This document shows positions 7,875-15,314 of a stretch of 17,435 bases of DNA, in pieces (within the stretch, counting starts at the first letter, position 1; each line of letters begins with the position of its first letter). This stretch comes from Deltaproteobacteria bacterium (lineage in GTDB: Bacteria; Desulfobacterota; Syntrophia; Syntrophales; UBA2210). A program made the translations under genes and the position numbers. A model generated the notes under the pieces. That model saw only the letters and a list, made by a program, of their open reading frames with translations. It had not been told where the DNA came from and made no database searches. The stretch is taken from assembly GCA_016934695.1 (NCBI GenBank), contig JAFGSH010000246.1, positions 1 to 17,435 on the forward strand, read 5' to 3'.

Positions 7875-8513
7875 ATGGTCCTCGTCATACCATCAGATCC
7901 CGACGGATCGTCAATCATCACGGCAGTGAGGATGATGAGAAGGGGGGGCGTAGTCGCCTACCCCACGGAGACCTTCTACGGCCTCGGAGCGGACATCCGT
8001 AACGAACAGGCCCTGAAAAAGATATATGCCATCAAGGGGAGAAGCTTTGACAAGCCCATTCCCATCATCATCGGCAGCCGCGAGGAGCTGCCACGATTTG
8101 CGCAGGATATCACACCGGCAGCCAAAATCCTCATGGACCGATTCTGGCCGGGCGGTCTCACTCTACTGTTCCAGGCGGCATTCAACCTCTCCAACAGGCT
8201 CACGGCCGGGACCGGAAAGATCGGCATTCGTCTGTCCAGCCATCCCATCGCCACACTCCTCGCCCAGAATCTGGCCGGCGCCATTACCGCCACGAGCGCC
8301 AACCGCTCCGGAGAGAAGGAGTGCTCATCGGTCCGGGAGGTGATCCGTCATCTCAGTGATACGGTGGACGCCGTGATCGACGGGGGGAGGACACCGGGAG
8401 GGGCAGGGTCCACCATCGTGGACATCACCGTCGACCCGCCGGTGGTCATCAGGGAAGGAGTTATTCCTTCGCCGGAAATACACAGACGGGTAAAAACCGT
8501 TCAGAGGCCGTAA
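7875..8513 (+). CDS. tsaC: L-threonylcarbamoyladenylate synthase (TsaC/Sua5 family)
   Basis: The 212-residue protein matches the short, single-domain YrdC family. Signatures are the [10 protein letters not shown] loop near 29-38, the nucleotide/threonine pocket [10 protein letters not shown] at 54-63, the F-W-P-G segment and A-T-S-A-N-R-S-G. It makes threonylcarbamoyl-AMP from threonine, bicarbonate and ATP, the first step of the t6A37 tRNA modification. At this length it lacks the extra C-terminal Sua5 domain. It follows purE by 30 bp, likely in the same transcript, but has no strong Shine-Dalgarno (CCACGGCACACC before the ATG), so translation may be modest. An 8-bp inverted repeat lies across its stop codon. 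Confidence 0.93.
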   Translation: MVLVIPSDPDGSSIITAVRMMRRGGVVAYPTETFYGLGADIRNEQALKKIYAIKGRSFDKPIPIIIGSREELPRFAQDITPAAKILMDRFWPGGLTLLFQAAFNLSNRLTAGTGKIGIRLSSHPIATLLAQNLAGAITATSANRSGEKECSSVREVIRHLSDTVDAVIDGGRTPGGAGSTIVDITVDPPVVIREGVIPSPEIHRRVKTVQRP

Positions 8514-8542
8514 CCGCGAATATGTGAACCGGCAGCGGTTAC
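8510..8542. terminator. Inverted repeat at the convergent end of tsaC and the channel pseudogene
   Basis: GTAACCGC (8510-8517) and GCGGTTAC (8535-8542) are exact complements around a 17-base loop. Both flanking reading frames end within it (TAA at 8511-8513 and, on the minus strand, 8539-8541). No U-tract follows in either direction. It may be a weak bidirectional transcript end or an mRNA 3'-end hairpin. Confidence 0.45.
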
Positions 8543-9152
8543 CCCTGACACATCCTGGAGAGTGCGACCAGGTTGTTTTCCTCACCCAGGGCGATCAGCT
8601 TATCCCTCGATTCGATTACATACGAGGCCACCGGATTAAACGCCATCTGTCCCAGCTTTTTCTTGATGACCACTACGATCAAGCCGTATGTCTTTCGCAG
8701 TTCCGACTCTTCCAGGGTCTTGCCGACAACAGGTGATCTCTCCCGCATATCGAGTCTTTCCATCCTGAGCGCAAGGCCCTGCCCCCTCCGTGGCAATCTC
8801 TATGAAGTCCAGCATGGTGGGCCGCAGGATAGCCTGAGACATCCCCATCCCGCCCACCAGATAGGATGATATGACCCGATTCGCCCCTGCCTTCATCAAC
8901 GATGCATTATCTTCGAATCTTGACAGAACGTATACGTCCGGATCCAGTTCCTTGGCAGCCAGGACGACGTAGAAATTATCGGCATCGGTGGGGATAGAAA
9001 TCGCCGAACCCGACCGTCCCGAGGGTGACGATCGTCGCATAGAACGAATCCCCCAGCGATCATCTCTCCAAGATGTTATACCTTACTGTCCCTGCGATGA
9101 TTATGAAGAGTAAAAACGAAGAAGCGACCTTCAGCATGAGTGTTGATATCAC
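8539..9152 (-). pseudogene. Decayed potassium channel with RCK (TrkA-N/TrkA-C) domain
   Basis: Read on the minus strand from a GTG at 9152, the frame gives a first transmembrane helix (V-A-S-S-F-L-L-F-I-I-I-A-G-T-V) and, after a pore helix, the selectivity filter T-V-G-F-G-D (9000-9017). Three lesions break it. First, a TGA at 9060-9062 sits where channels usually have Trp (E-x-W-S). Second, right after G-D-F-Y-P (about 8990) the frame shifts and jumps to P-T-D-A-D-N-F-Y-V-V-L-A-A, omitting the second helix and first half of the RCK Rossmann fold, perhaps 100 residues. Third, a run of five G (8782-8786) shifts the frame between I-A-T-E-G and Q-G-L-A-L; four would restore it. The TrkA-C end is intact. 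The original would have been a two-helix, RCK-gated K+ channel. Confidence 0.85.
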
Positions 9153-9196
9153 GTGGCCCTTCTCTCTGCATTCCCTTTCCCGAAGACACTAGAGCA

Positions 9197-10600
9197 TCAC
9201 AGACTCTCCGTCGCCTCTATCCCGATCAGCTCAACGACCAGTTCGTTTGCCTCCTGAGCAGGCATCGTAAACACCAGCATGAAAGGAATGCCGTCACCCG
9301 GCTTGATATCCGCGTTGCGGAAATCCCTCCCATCGGGATTGGAGAGTGCCTTGCTGATTTCATCCCCCGTCAGGCTCTTCAACTCGTCATCCGTGAGGAT
9401 TGTCCCGCAATTGGATTCTTCCTGCGAGAGAACGGTCCCCGATGCATCGAGTATCTTTCCCCGGACCCGTATGTTGGAGACAGGAATCTTATTGGTATTG
9501 ACGGCAGAGCCTTCAACCACCATGACGGTTTGTGCGTCCCGACCCATGACAAACCGCTCCCCCACATCTGTCAGGGCCACCCGCAAGCCGGCAGCCCCCT
9601 CCTCAGGGGCGCCCTGTTCCTCTATGCCAGGTGCCTTCTCCGCCGCGGGAGGCACAGTCTCCTTTATTTCTTCTTTGATTTCTTTAAGTTCCCCTGAATC
9701 CTTTCCTATCCCCAACAGTCTCTCCGCCAGGGGGAATACCCTGCTCGAGACCATCTCTCGCGCCTCGGGAACCAGCCACAGATAGACACCCCCCGCCAGC
9801 GCGGCAATCAGCACCAGATACAGTATCGCCTTCCCGACGAGGGCCGACAGCCTCCTCATCCTCCTTTTCCCGGTGATTCTCTCGTTATAGAGCACCTCGT
9901 CAGTATCCCCGAAGGCCCACGGTTCCCGTACCCGCTGCCTTTCCGGGGTTTTCTCGCCTCCCGTGATGTCGCCGCTCTCTTCGTAGGTCTCTTCCCATTT
10001 AGGTCCCTGGCCGGTATCGTCAGTCTCGGCCTCTCCCACGGCGTCGCTTCGATCAACGATGGCTTCCTCTCCGGCCGCTTCAGCCTCCAGTTTTTCGTCG
10101 ATACCGTGTAAGGCCTCGCCTTCAGCGACTTCGGCGTTACCCTCACCTTCGACCTCTTCGACGGCCTCCCCACCTTCGCCAAACTCTTCTTCCGCGGCTC
10201 TCTCGATCTCCACCTCCCCGCCGGCATCCCGGTAGGCATCTTCCCAGGTGGGTTCCGGTTCAACATGCTCCGCTTCAGCCGCACCGACGGCACCTTCGTC
10301 CTCTGCCCGTTTTTCGCTTTTCTCTTCCTCACCGGTCTCCCGGTAGGCATCTTCCCAGGTGGGCTCCGATCCGGCATCACCCGCAGCGGTCTCCCGCTCT
10401 TCCGCTTTTTCCTCCACTACCTCCTCCGGGGCCTCTCGCTCCGGGTTCATCAGATCCATCAGTGAAGAGATCTCCGACAACGGGTTTTTCTGAAAGAAAA
10501 CCGTTTCGCAGTTGCGGCATCTGACCCACACGCCTTTGCCGGTCACCTTCATCTTGTCGAATCGGTATTTCGTCCCGCACTTTCTACACTGAATAATCAC
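9197..10600 (-). CDS. Zinc-ribbon and DUF3426 single-pass membrane protein with acidic repeats
   Basis: The 467-residue protein starts at a GTG (10600) after GGAGGG; this GTG overlaps the hpt stop (GTGA), so translation is probably coupled. An N-terminal MJ0042-type zinc ribbon has Cys at 5, 8, 28 and 31. Residues 54-215 form a Glu-rich, probably disordered linker with three copies of E-P-T-W-E-D-A-Y-R-x-x-G (79-90, 116-127, and degenerate at 199-210). A basic stretch (R-I-T-G-K-R-R-M-R-R) precedes one transmembrane helix at about 257-277, so the ribbon is cytoplasmic by the positive-inside rule. The C-terminal DUF3426 beta domain (about 345-467) would be outside the inner membrane. Function is unknown; regulatory or envelope-linked roles are guesses. 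Confidence 0.88.
   Translation of the reverse strand: MIIQCRKCGTKYRFDKMKVTGKGVWVRCRNCETVFFQKNPLSEISSLMDLMNPEREAPEEVVEEKAEERETAAGDAGSEPTWEDAYRETGEEEKSEKRAEDEGAVGAAEAEHVEPEPTWEDAYRDAGGEVEIERAAEEEFGEGGEAVEEVEGEGNAEVAEGEALHGIDEKLEAEAAGEEAIVDRSDAVGEAETDDTGQGPKWEETYEESGDITGGEKTPERQRVREPWAFGDTDEVLYNERITGKRRMRRLSALVGKAILYLVLIAALAGGVYLWLVPEAREMVSSRVFPLAERLLGIGKDSGELKEIKEEIKETVPPAAEKAPGIEEQGAPEEGAAGLRVALTDVGERFVMGRDAQTVMVVEGSAVNTNKIPVSNIRVRGKILDASGTVLSQEESNCGTILTDDELKSLTGDEISKALSNPDGRDFRNADIKPGDGIPFMLVFTMPAQEANELVVELIGIEATESL
10228..10363 (-). repeat. Direct 25-bp repeat inside the zinc-ribbon gene
   Basis: The same 25 bases occur at 10228-10252 and 10339-10363, exactly 111 bp (37 codons) apart. They encode the P-T-W-E-D-A-Y-R core of the acidic repeat. 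Identity at every codon position points to a recent duplication or gene conversion. A third, diverged copy of the protein motif lies at residues 199-210. Confidence 0.85.
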
Positions 10601-11151
10601 CGTTCCCCCTCCTTGATTACGTAAATATCCGGCAGACACCTGAATTTTTCATCGAAATCAAGTCCGTATCCCACGATAAATCCCTCACCTACGGCAAATC
10701 CCACATAGTCCGCAGTGACGGACTTTTCTCTCCTCTCCGTTTTATCTACCAACGCGCATATCCGGAGAGAACCGGGGCATCGCTCCTTCAAGCGCTCCTG
10801 CAGAAAGGCGATCGAGGTCCCCGTATCGATAATATCCTCCACGATCACGACGTCCTTTCCCCGTATATCCGTCTCTATATCCTTTGCAAAGGTTATCGTT
10901 CCGGAGCTCACCGATCCCGAGCCGTAACTTGCGAGCCTCACAAAATCCACCGTGTGCGGTATCTTCAGGTTCCGCACCAAGTCCGCCAGGAAGATAAAGG
11001 CGCCCTTCAGCACGCCGACCAGCACCACGTCCCTCCCCTCGAGGTCGCAGGAGATCCTGTCGGCCAGGTCTTTCACCCGTCCGGCGATCGCCTCTCTCGA
11101 ATACAGGAGTTCCTTCTTTTCCACGATGCGCTCTTCCATCGAGGGCGACAT
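10597..11151 (-). CDS. hpt: Hypoxanthine phosphoribosyltransferase
   Basis: From the ATG at 11151 the protein is 184 residues, close to the bacterial family norm of 175-185. It shows V-L-V-G-V-L-K-G-A-F-I-F near 43-54, the Y-G-S-G loop, the PRPP-binding V-I-V-E-D-I-I-D-T-G-T-S at 102-113, and the purine-side F-x-V-G-Y-G-L-D-F-D-E near the C-terminus. It salvages hypoxanthine (and often guanine) to IMP or GMP. The start is uncertain: ATGs at 11139 and 11187 are also in frame. The last overlaps the upstream gene, whose stop lies just before 11151. Its own stop overlaps the GTG of the next gene. It is the middle gene of a three-gene operon. Confidence 0.93.
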   Translation of the reverse strand: MSPSMEERIVEKKELLYSREAIAGRVKDLADRISCDLEGRDVVLVGVLKGAFIFLADLVRNLKIPHTVDFVRLASYGSGSVSSGTITFAKDIETDIRGKDVVIVEDIIDTGTSIAFLQERLKERCPGSLRICALVDKTERREKSVTADYVGFAVGEGFIVGYGLDFDEKFRCLPDIYVIKEGER

Positions 11152-11161
11152 AGCCGACCGC

Positions 11162-12001
11162 TCAGGCCGTGGCGCCGCCCGTGACATCCATCGTATAGCA
11201 GGCGATAAATGCGTCTATCTTGTCCTGGATAATCGCTTCCCCTTCCCTGAGTTCCTCCAGGGTGTCGAATCGTGATGTGAGGCTCAGGAATATCTTGTCG
11301 AACCTCGACCGTTCACATCCCAGGGCATTGTAATCGATGTGACTGATCATGTACTGCGAGCCGTCAAAGTAGTACTTCCCGAAGCGGTTCGTATCCGGTG
11401 CCCGGAACGGCCAGGAAACCTTCAGCGCGAAGAAGTCAAGGGCGATATCCCTGAGCCTCCCATGCAACCGGTCCGGGCGCACGGCCTCGCAGATACCCTC
11501 TCCCGCAAAACGGAAATACTCCTTGACCAGATCGATATCGGTGATACACAGCCCGTACAGATACCAGTCGTCGATAATCCTGATCAGGGCCTGTTTCTCC
11601 TCGCGAGATATGAAGTGGTAGCTGGGACAGAAGTGTCCGTTGCACAGCTCCACCCCGTAGAACGATACATCCCGCATATCCACCCCTCCGTTCTGGAGGG
11701 GGTGCAGGAGGCACCCCACCCTCCTCTCATCGTCGTCCAGGAATCCCAGGTATTCACAACAGTATATCACCTCGTAGAGCCTCTCCCCGGGTTCACGTCC
11801 CTTGACCGTTTCCGAAAAGGCCCTGAGATCGGCGGGAGTCTTGACCATTTCACGAAACAGTTTCGTCCGGTTCCTCAGTTTCCTGGTCAGCGATTCCCGC
11901 GTACTGTCGGCATAATTATAGAGACCGCAACACGCCCCGCAGGATTTGCACATATCCGGCTGGCAGAGGTGGATACAATCTTCCCCCTTCATCAAATCCA
12001 C
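11162..12001 (-). CDS. Cysteine-cluster (YkgJ-like) protein, unknown function
   Basis: The 279-residue soluble protein has an N-terminal cluster C-x2-C-x2-C-C (C18-K-S-C-G-A-C-C25), with C9 and C13 just before it. Later pairs are C81-C82 (Y-C-C-E-Y), C97 (G-C-L-L-H-P) and C120/C125 (L-C-N-G-H-F-C-P-S-Y). This is the arrangement of zinc- or iron-sulfur-binding YkgJ/UPF0153-type proteins, here in a longer version with an all-alpha-looking C-terminal half. The start is a GTG at 12001 with AAGGA seven bases upstream. It leads the operon with hpt and the zinc-ribbon gene; hpt begins within about ten bases of its stop. The metal and biochemical role are not known. Confidence 0.8.
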   Translation of the reverse strand: MDLMKGEDCIHLCQPDMCKSCGACCGLYNYADSTRESLTRKLRNRTKLFREMVKTPADLRAFSETVKGREPGERLYEVIYCCEYLGFLDDDERRVGCLLHPLQNGGVDMRDVSFYGVELCNGHFCPSYHFISREEKQALIRIIDDWYLYGLCITDIDLVKEYFRFAGEGICEAVRPDRLHGRLRDIALDFFALKVSWPFRAPDTNRFGKYYFDGSQYMISHIDYNALGCERSRFDKIFLSLTSRFDTLEELREGEAIIQDKIDAFIACYTMDVTGGATA

Positions 12002-12024
12002 TGCATCCTTCCCGATTGATGTTC

Positions 12025-12054
12025 TTTATATCGTCAAGCCGCGTAAAAAGGCAA
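12025..12054 (-). promoter_or_regulatory. Predicted promoter of the cysteine-cluster/hpt/zinc-ribbon operon
   Basis: On the minus strand TTGCCT (12049-12054) and TATAAA (12025-12030) are separated by 18 bases, a fair sigma70-type match. The -10 ends 24 bases before the GTG start, so the untranslated leader would be short. The rest of the 200-bp divergent region to gltX holds no clear plus-strand promoter; TTGTAA...TAGGAA at 12067-12095 is a weak candidate. Confidence 0.5.
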
Positions 12055-12204
12055 GGGATATTCTGGTTGTAATCCGGCGCAAAACAGGGTAGGAACAGTC
12101 CGTGGAAAAATCCCCGGGGGTACAGGGACCGGACGGCGAGAGAACTGCGGCCCTTCTCATGCGGCCGATTTCTCTCAAAACCAAACGACAACAGGATGTT
12201 CAAA

Positions 12205-13653
12205 ATGCACACAGGCAATCATCAGGTACGGGTACGGTTTGCCCCCAGTCCGACAGGCTACCTGCACGTCGGGGGGCTCAGGACGGCACTCTTCAACTAT
12301 CTCTTCGCGCGCAAGCAGGGGGGAACATTCATCCTGCGGATCGAAGACACGGATCAGAAACGGTCCATCCCCGGCGCCCTGGAAAATCTCATCGCCACGC
12401 TGACCCGGACAGGGCTCCAGCACGACGAGGGTCCCGACGTGGGGGGAGACTGCGGACCCTACATACAGTCCGAGCGGACAGAGATCTATCGCGACTATAT
12501 CCGGAAACTCCTCGATTCCGGCCACGCGTACCACTGCTTCTGCGATGAAGACCGGCTGGAGAGACTCAGGGAGGAACAGCGAAAGCGGAAGAGACCGCCC
12601 ATGTACGACGGCCGGTGCCGGAACCTGCCTCCGGACGAGGTTGCGGACAACCTGGCCCGGGGGATCCCCTCCGTGATCCGTCTGAGGTATCCCTGCGAGG
12701 GGAAGACCGTCTTCGATGATGTCGTGCGCGGCCGGGTTGCTATCGATAACTCCATTGTCGACGATCAGGTCCTGATCAAGTCCGACGGGTTCCCCACGTA
12801 TCATTTCGCGAGCGTGGTGGACGACCACCTCATGCGGATCACGCACGTCATACGGGGGGAGGAATGGCTCTCCAGCGTTCCGAAGCACATCTTCCTGTAC
12901 GAATCCTTCGGATGGGAGGTGCCCGTCTTCGTGCATCTCCCCCTCCTCCTCAATCCCGACCGGAGCAAGCTGAGCAAACGGCAGGGGGATGTCTCCGTCG
13001 AGAGCTACCTCGAAAAGGGGTACCTTACCGAGGCGCTGCTCAATTTTATCGCCCTCCTCGGGTGGCACTCGGCGGACGACCGCGAGATATACTCTCTCAA
13101 GGAACTGGAAGAGGTCTTTTCCCTGGAGCGGATCAGCAAGGCCGGGGCCGTCTTCGACCCGGAAAAGCTCAACTGGATGGGGGGGTACTACATCCGGCAC
13201 CTGGACGTTGCCTACATCGCCGATCAGTCGAGGCGCTTCTTCGAAGAGGCCGGGATCGATATCAGCGACACCGGGAAATACCTCAAGGTCATCGCCACCG
13301 CCCGCGAGTACGTCCACTGTCTCTCAATGATCGTCGAGCATGCCCGGATGTTCTACGATACACTGACCTTTTCGGAGGAGGACTGGGATTTCCTCGGCCA
13401 GGAAGGACCCAAACGGATCCTCGCATACATGATCGACGCACTCGGCAGACAGGAGCACTGGTCACCGGATGACGTATCGGCCCTCGTCAAGAAAGCCATC
13501 GGGGATCTGGGCGTCAAGGGAAAGGGATTTTACTTTCCCCTCCGCCTCGCCCTGTTCGGGAGCTGCCACGGTCCCGACATCCCGACACTGATCAACATCC
13601 TGGGGAGAGATGATTCCATCAAACGGCTGACCGATGCCCTGGACCCCAAATAA
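12205..13653 (+). CDS. gltX: Glutamyl-tRNA synthetase
   Basis: The class I synthetase is 482 residues from the ATG at 12205, which has AGGA eight bases upstream; an ATG at 12196 lies too close to that site. It opens V-R-V-R-F-A-P-S-P-T-G-Y-L-H-V-G-G (the HIGH-type motif as HVGG) and has I-L-R-I-E-D-T-D. A probable zinc site C-x-C (111, 113) ends in Y-D-G-R-C (138). G-E-E-W-L-S-S and the KMSKS-type K-L-S-K-R at 255-259 follow. The anticodon-binding half is helical and of normal length. It charges tRNA-Glu, and in organisms lacking GlnRS also tRNA-Gln; which applies here cannot be seen. It is monocistronic, ending on a terminator. Glutamate dehydrogenase lies nearby on the opposite strand. Confidence 0.95.
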   Translation: MHTGNHQVRVRFAPSPTGYLHVGGLRTALFNYLFARKQGGTFILRIEDTDQKRSIPGALENLIATLTRTGLQHDEGPDVGGDCGPYIQSERTEIYRDYIRKLLDSGHAYHCFCDEDRLERLREEQRKRKRPPMYDGRCRNLPPDEVADNLARGIPSVIRLRYPCEGKTVFDDVVRGRVAIDNSIVDDQVLIKSDGFPTYHFASVVDDHLMRITHVIRGEEWLSSVPKHIFLYESFGWEVPVFVHLPLLLNPDRSKLSKRQGDVSVESYLEKGYLTEALLNFIALLGWHSADDREIYSLKELEEVFSLERISKAGAVFDPEKLNWMGGYYIRHLDVAYIADQSRRFFEEAGIDISDTGKYLKVIATAREYVHCLSMIVEHARMFYDTLTFSEEDWDFLGQEGPKRILAYMIDALGRQEHWSPDDVSALVKKAIGDLGVKGKGFYFPLRLALFGSCHGPDIPTLINILGRDDSIKRLTDALDPK

Positions 13654-13676
13654 AAAGAGGGCGATCCCTCTTATTT
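13651..13676. terminator. Bidirectional terminator between gltX and the small membrane gene
   Basis: AAGAGGG (13655-13661) and CCCTCTT (13666-13672) form a 7-bp stem with a CGAT loop. On the minus strand TTTTTATTT follows, a good intrinsic signal for the leftward transcript. On the plus strand ATTTCC follows, so gltX is stopped more weakly. The gltX stop codon lies at its left edge. Confidence 0.75.
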
Positions 13677-13695
13677 CCTGGCGGGACAGATCCTT

Positions 13696-13872
13696 TTATT
13701 CAGGAGAAGGACCGGCCGTGTCGTCATCGGATTTCTTTCTGCGGGCAACATAGGTGGCGAGGACAATGATGACCGCCCCGATGAAGATGCTGATCCGGTC
13801 ACTTGAAAAGATCCCGTAGAGGAAATCTCCCGCCCCCAGAAGGATGAAAAAGATGAGGAAGGATTTGCTCAT
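13696..13872 (-). CDS. Small two-helix membrane protein
   Basis: From the ATG at 13872 this is a 58-residue protein with two hydrophobic segments: F-L-I-F-F-I-L-L-G-A-G-D-F-L-Y-G-I-F (about 4-22) and I-S-I-F-I-G-A-V-I-I-V-L-A-T-Y-V-A. R-R-K-K and an acidic tail follow. An in-frame ATG at 13956 would add 28 residues, but they run across the gdhA terminator, so I reject it. The ribosome-binding site is weak (GGAT nine bases upstream). The gene lies between two terminators, so it needs its own promoter or readthrough from gdhA. I recognise no family. Glycine-rich hairpin topology with both ends inside is inferred from the basic residues. Confidence 0.6.
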   Translation of the reverse strand: MSKSFLIFFILLGAGDFLYGIFSSDRISIFIGAVIIVLATYVARRKKSDDDTAGPSPE

Positions 13873-13902
13873 ACTGCGATCCGTACGGCGCAGGGAAAAA
13901 GA

Positions 13903-13948
13903 GGAAAAAATAATGAGGGCGGCGGCCTCACTGCTGGAAACCGCCGCC
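13903..13948 (-). terminator. Intrinsic terminator of gdhA
   Basis: On the minus strand GGCGGCGG (13941-13948) pairs with CCGCCGCC (13918-13925) over eight GC pairs around a 15-base loop. A T-rich stretch with a TTTTTT run follows at about 13903-13916. It begins 17 bases after the gdhA stop. Confidence 0.78.
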
Positions 13949-13964
13949 TTATACAATCACCTCA

Positions 13965-15314
13965 CTAGACGATCCCCTGGGCCATCATCGCCTCCGCAAC
14001 CTTGGTGAACCCGGCGATGTTCGCTCCATTGACGTAATTGCCGGGCGTGCCGTACTCGTTGGCGGCCCCGGCGGCGGCGGCGTGGATACTCTTCATGATC
14101 TTCTTCAGGTAGTCATCCACCTCCTCGCGGGTCCAGCTCAGACGCATGCTGTTCTGGGTCATCTCGAGACCGGAGACGGAGACGCCCCCGGCATTCGAGG
14201 CCTTTCCGGGCGCGTACAGGATCCCGGCGTCGACGAAGGTCTCCACCCCTTCCGGAACGGTCGGCATATTCGCCCCCTCGCTCACGAACTGTATCCCGTT
14301 GGCGACGAGATTCTTCGCGTCCTTCGCGTTGATCTCGTTCTGCGTCGCAGAGGGGAAGGCGCCGTCAGCCTTGTGATTCCAGAGAGGGTTGTAATCGAGC
14401 GAAGGATCGACCGGGGTGTACACCGCCTGAGGATACTTGTCGGCGTATTCCTTGATACGGCCGCGCCTGAAGTTCTTCAGCTCCATGACGAAATCCAGCT
14501 TCTTGCGGTCGATCCCCTCTTCATCGTAGATGTACCCCGATGAATCCGACAGGGTCACCGCCTTGCCGCCCAGATCGATGAGTTTTTCCACCGTATACTG
14601 GGCCACATTTCCGGAACCGGACACCAGGCAGGTCTTCCCTTCGATGGTCTCACCACGGGTGACAAGCATCTCCGCGGCAAAATAGACCGAGCCGTATCCC
14701 GTGGCCTCGGGGCGTATGAGACTGCCTCCCCAGGTGAGCCCCTTCCCCGTCAGGACACCGGTAAACTCATTGCGCAGTTTCTTGTACATGCCGAAGAGGA
14801 ACCCGATTTCCCTGGCGCCGACGCCGATATCCCCGGCGGGGACGTCCGTATTGGGGCCGATGTGTCTGAATACCTCGGACATGAAGCTGTGGCAGAAGCG
14901 CATCACCTCGCCATCCGACTTTCCCTTGGGGTCAAAATTGGATCCTCCCTTCGCCCCCCCCATGGGAAGGGTCGTGAGGGCGTTCTTGAAGACCTGCTCA
15001 AACCCCAGGAATTTGAGAATGCTCAGGTTGACCGACGGATGGAACCGGAAGCCGCCCTTGTACGGGCCGATCGCGCTGTTCATCTGGATACGGTAGCCTC
15101 TGTTGATCTGCACCTCCCCCCGGTCGTCCACCCAGGGTACACGGAATATGATCACCCGTTCGGGTTCGACCATCCGCTCGAGGATCTTCGCCTTGCGGTA
15201 CTCAGGATGCTTATCCAGGACCGGCGCCACCGATTCGACCACTTCCGAAACAGCCTGAAGAAACTCCACCTCCCCAGGGTTACATTCCTCGCACATCTTC
15301 ATGAAATCCAACAT
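13965..15314 (-). CDS. gdhA: Glutamate dehydrogenase, hexameric, probably NADP-specific
   Basis: The 449-residue protein has the length of hexameric class I GDH. Substrate-domain motifs are G-G-F-R-F-H-P-S, K-F-L-G-F-E-Q and the catalytic P-M-G-G-A-K-G-G (K122). P-A-G-D-I-G-V-G-A-R-E-I-G-F holds the second catalytic Asp. The dinucleotide fold has S-G-S-G-N-V-A, and the strand after it reads L-S-D-S-S-G, which usually goes with NADP preference. A-N-A-G-G-V and Q-N-S follow. It interconverts 2-oxoglutarate plus ammonium with glutamate. The ATG at 15314 has GGGGAG about ten bases upstream. It has its own terminator and a long upstream region, so it is probably a single-gene unit with its own control. 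Confidence 0.96.
   Translation of the reverse strand: MLDFMKMCEECNPGEVEFLQAVSEVVESVAPVLDKHPEYRKAKILERMVEPERVIIFRVPWVDDRGEVQINRGYRIQMNSAIGPYKGGFRFHPSVNLSILKFLGFEQVFKNALTTLPMGGAKGGSNFDPKGKSDGEVMRFCHSFMSEVFRHIGPNTDVPAGDIGVGAREIGFLFGMYKKLRNEFTGVLTGKGLTWGGSLIRPEATGYGSVYFAAEMLVTRGETIEGKTCLVSGSGNVAQYTVEKLIDLGGKAVTLSDSSGYIYDEEGIDRKKLDFVMELKNFRRGRIKEYADKYPQAVYTPVDPSLDYNPLWNHKADGAFPSATQNEINAKDAKNLVANGIQFVSEGANMPTVPEGVETFVDAGILYAPGKASNAGGVSVSGLEMTQNSMRLSWTREEVDDYLKKIMKSIHAAAAGAANEYGTPGNYVNGANIAGFTKVAEAMMAQGIV

Noticed and set aside
12175..13317. 380-codon minus-strand frame opposite gltX
   Set aside because: It is the shadow of gltX, with no domain and no start signal.
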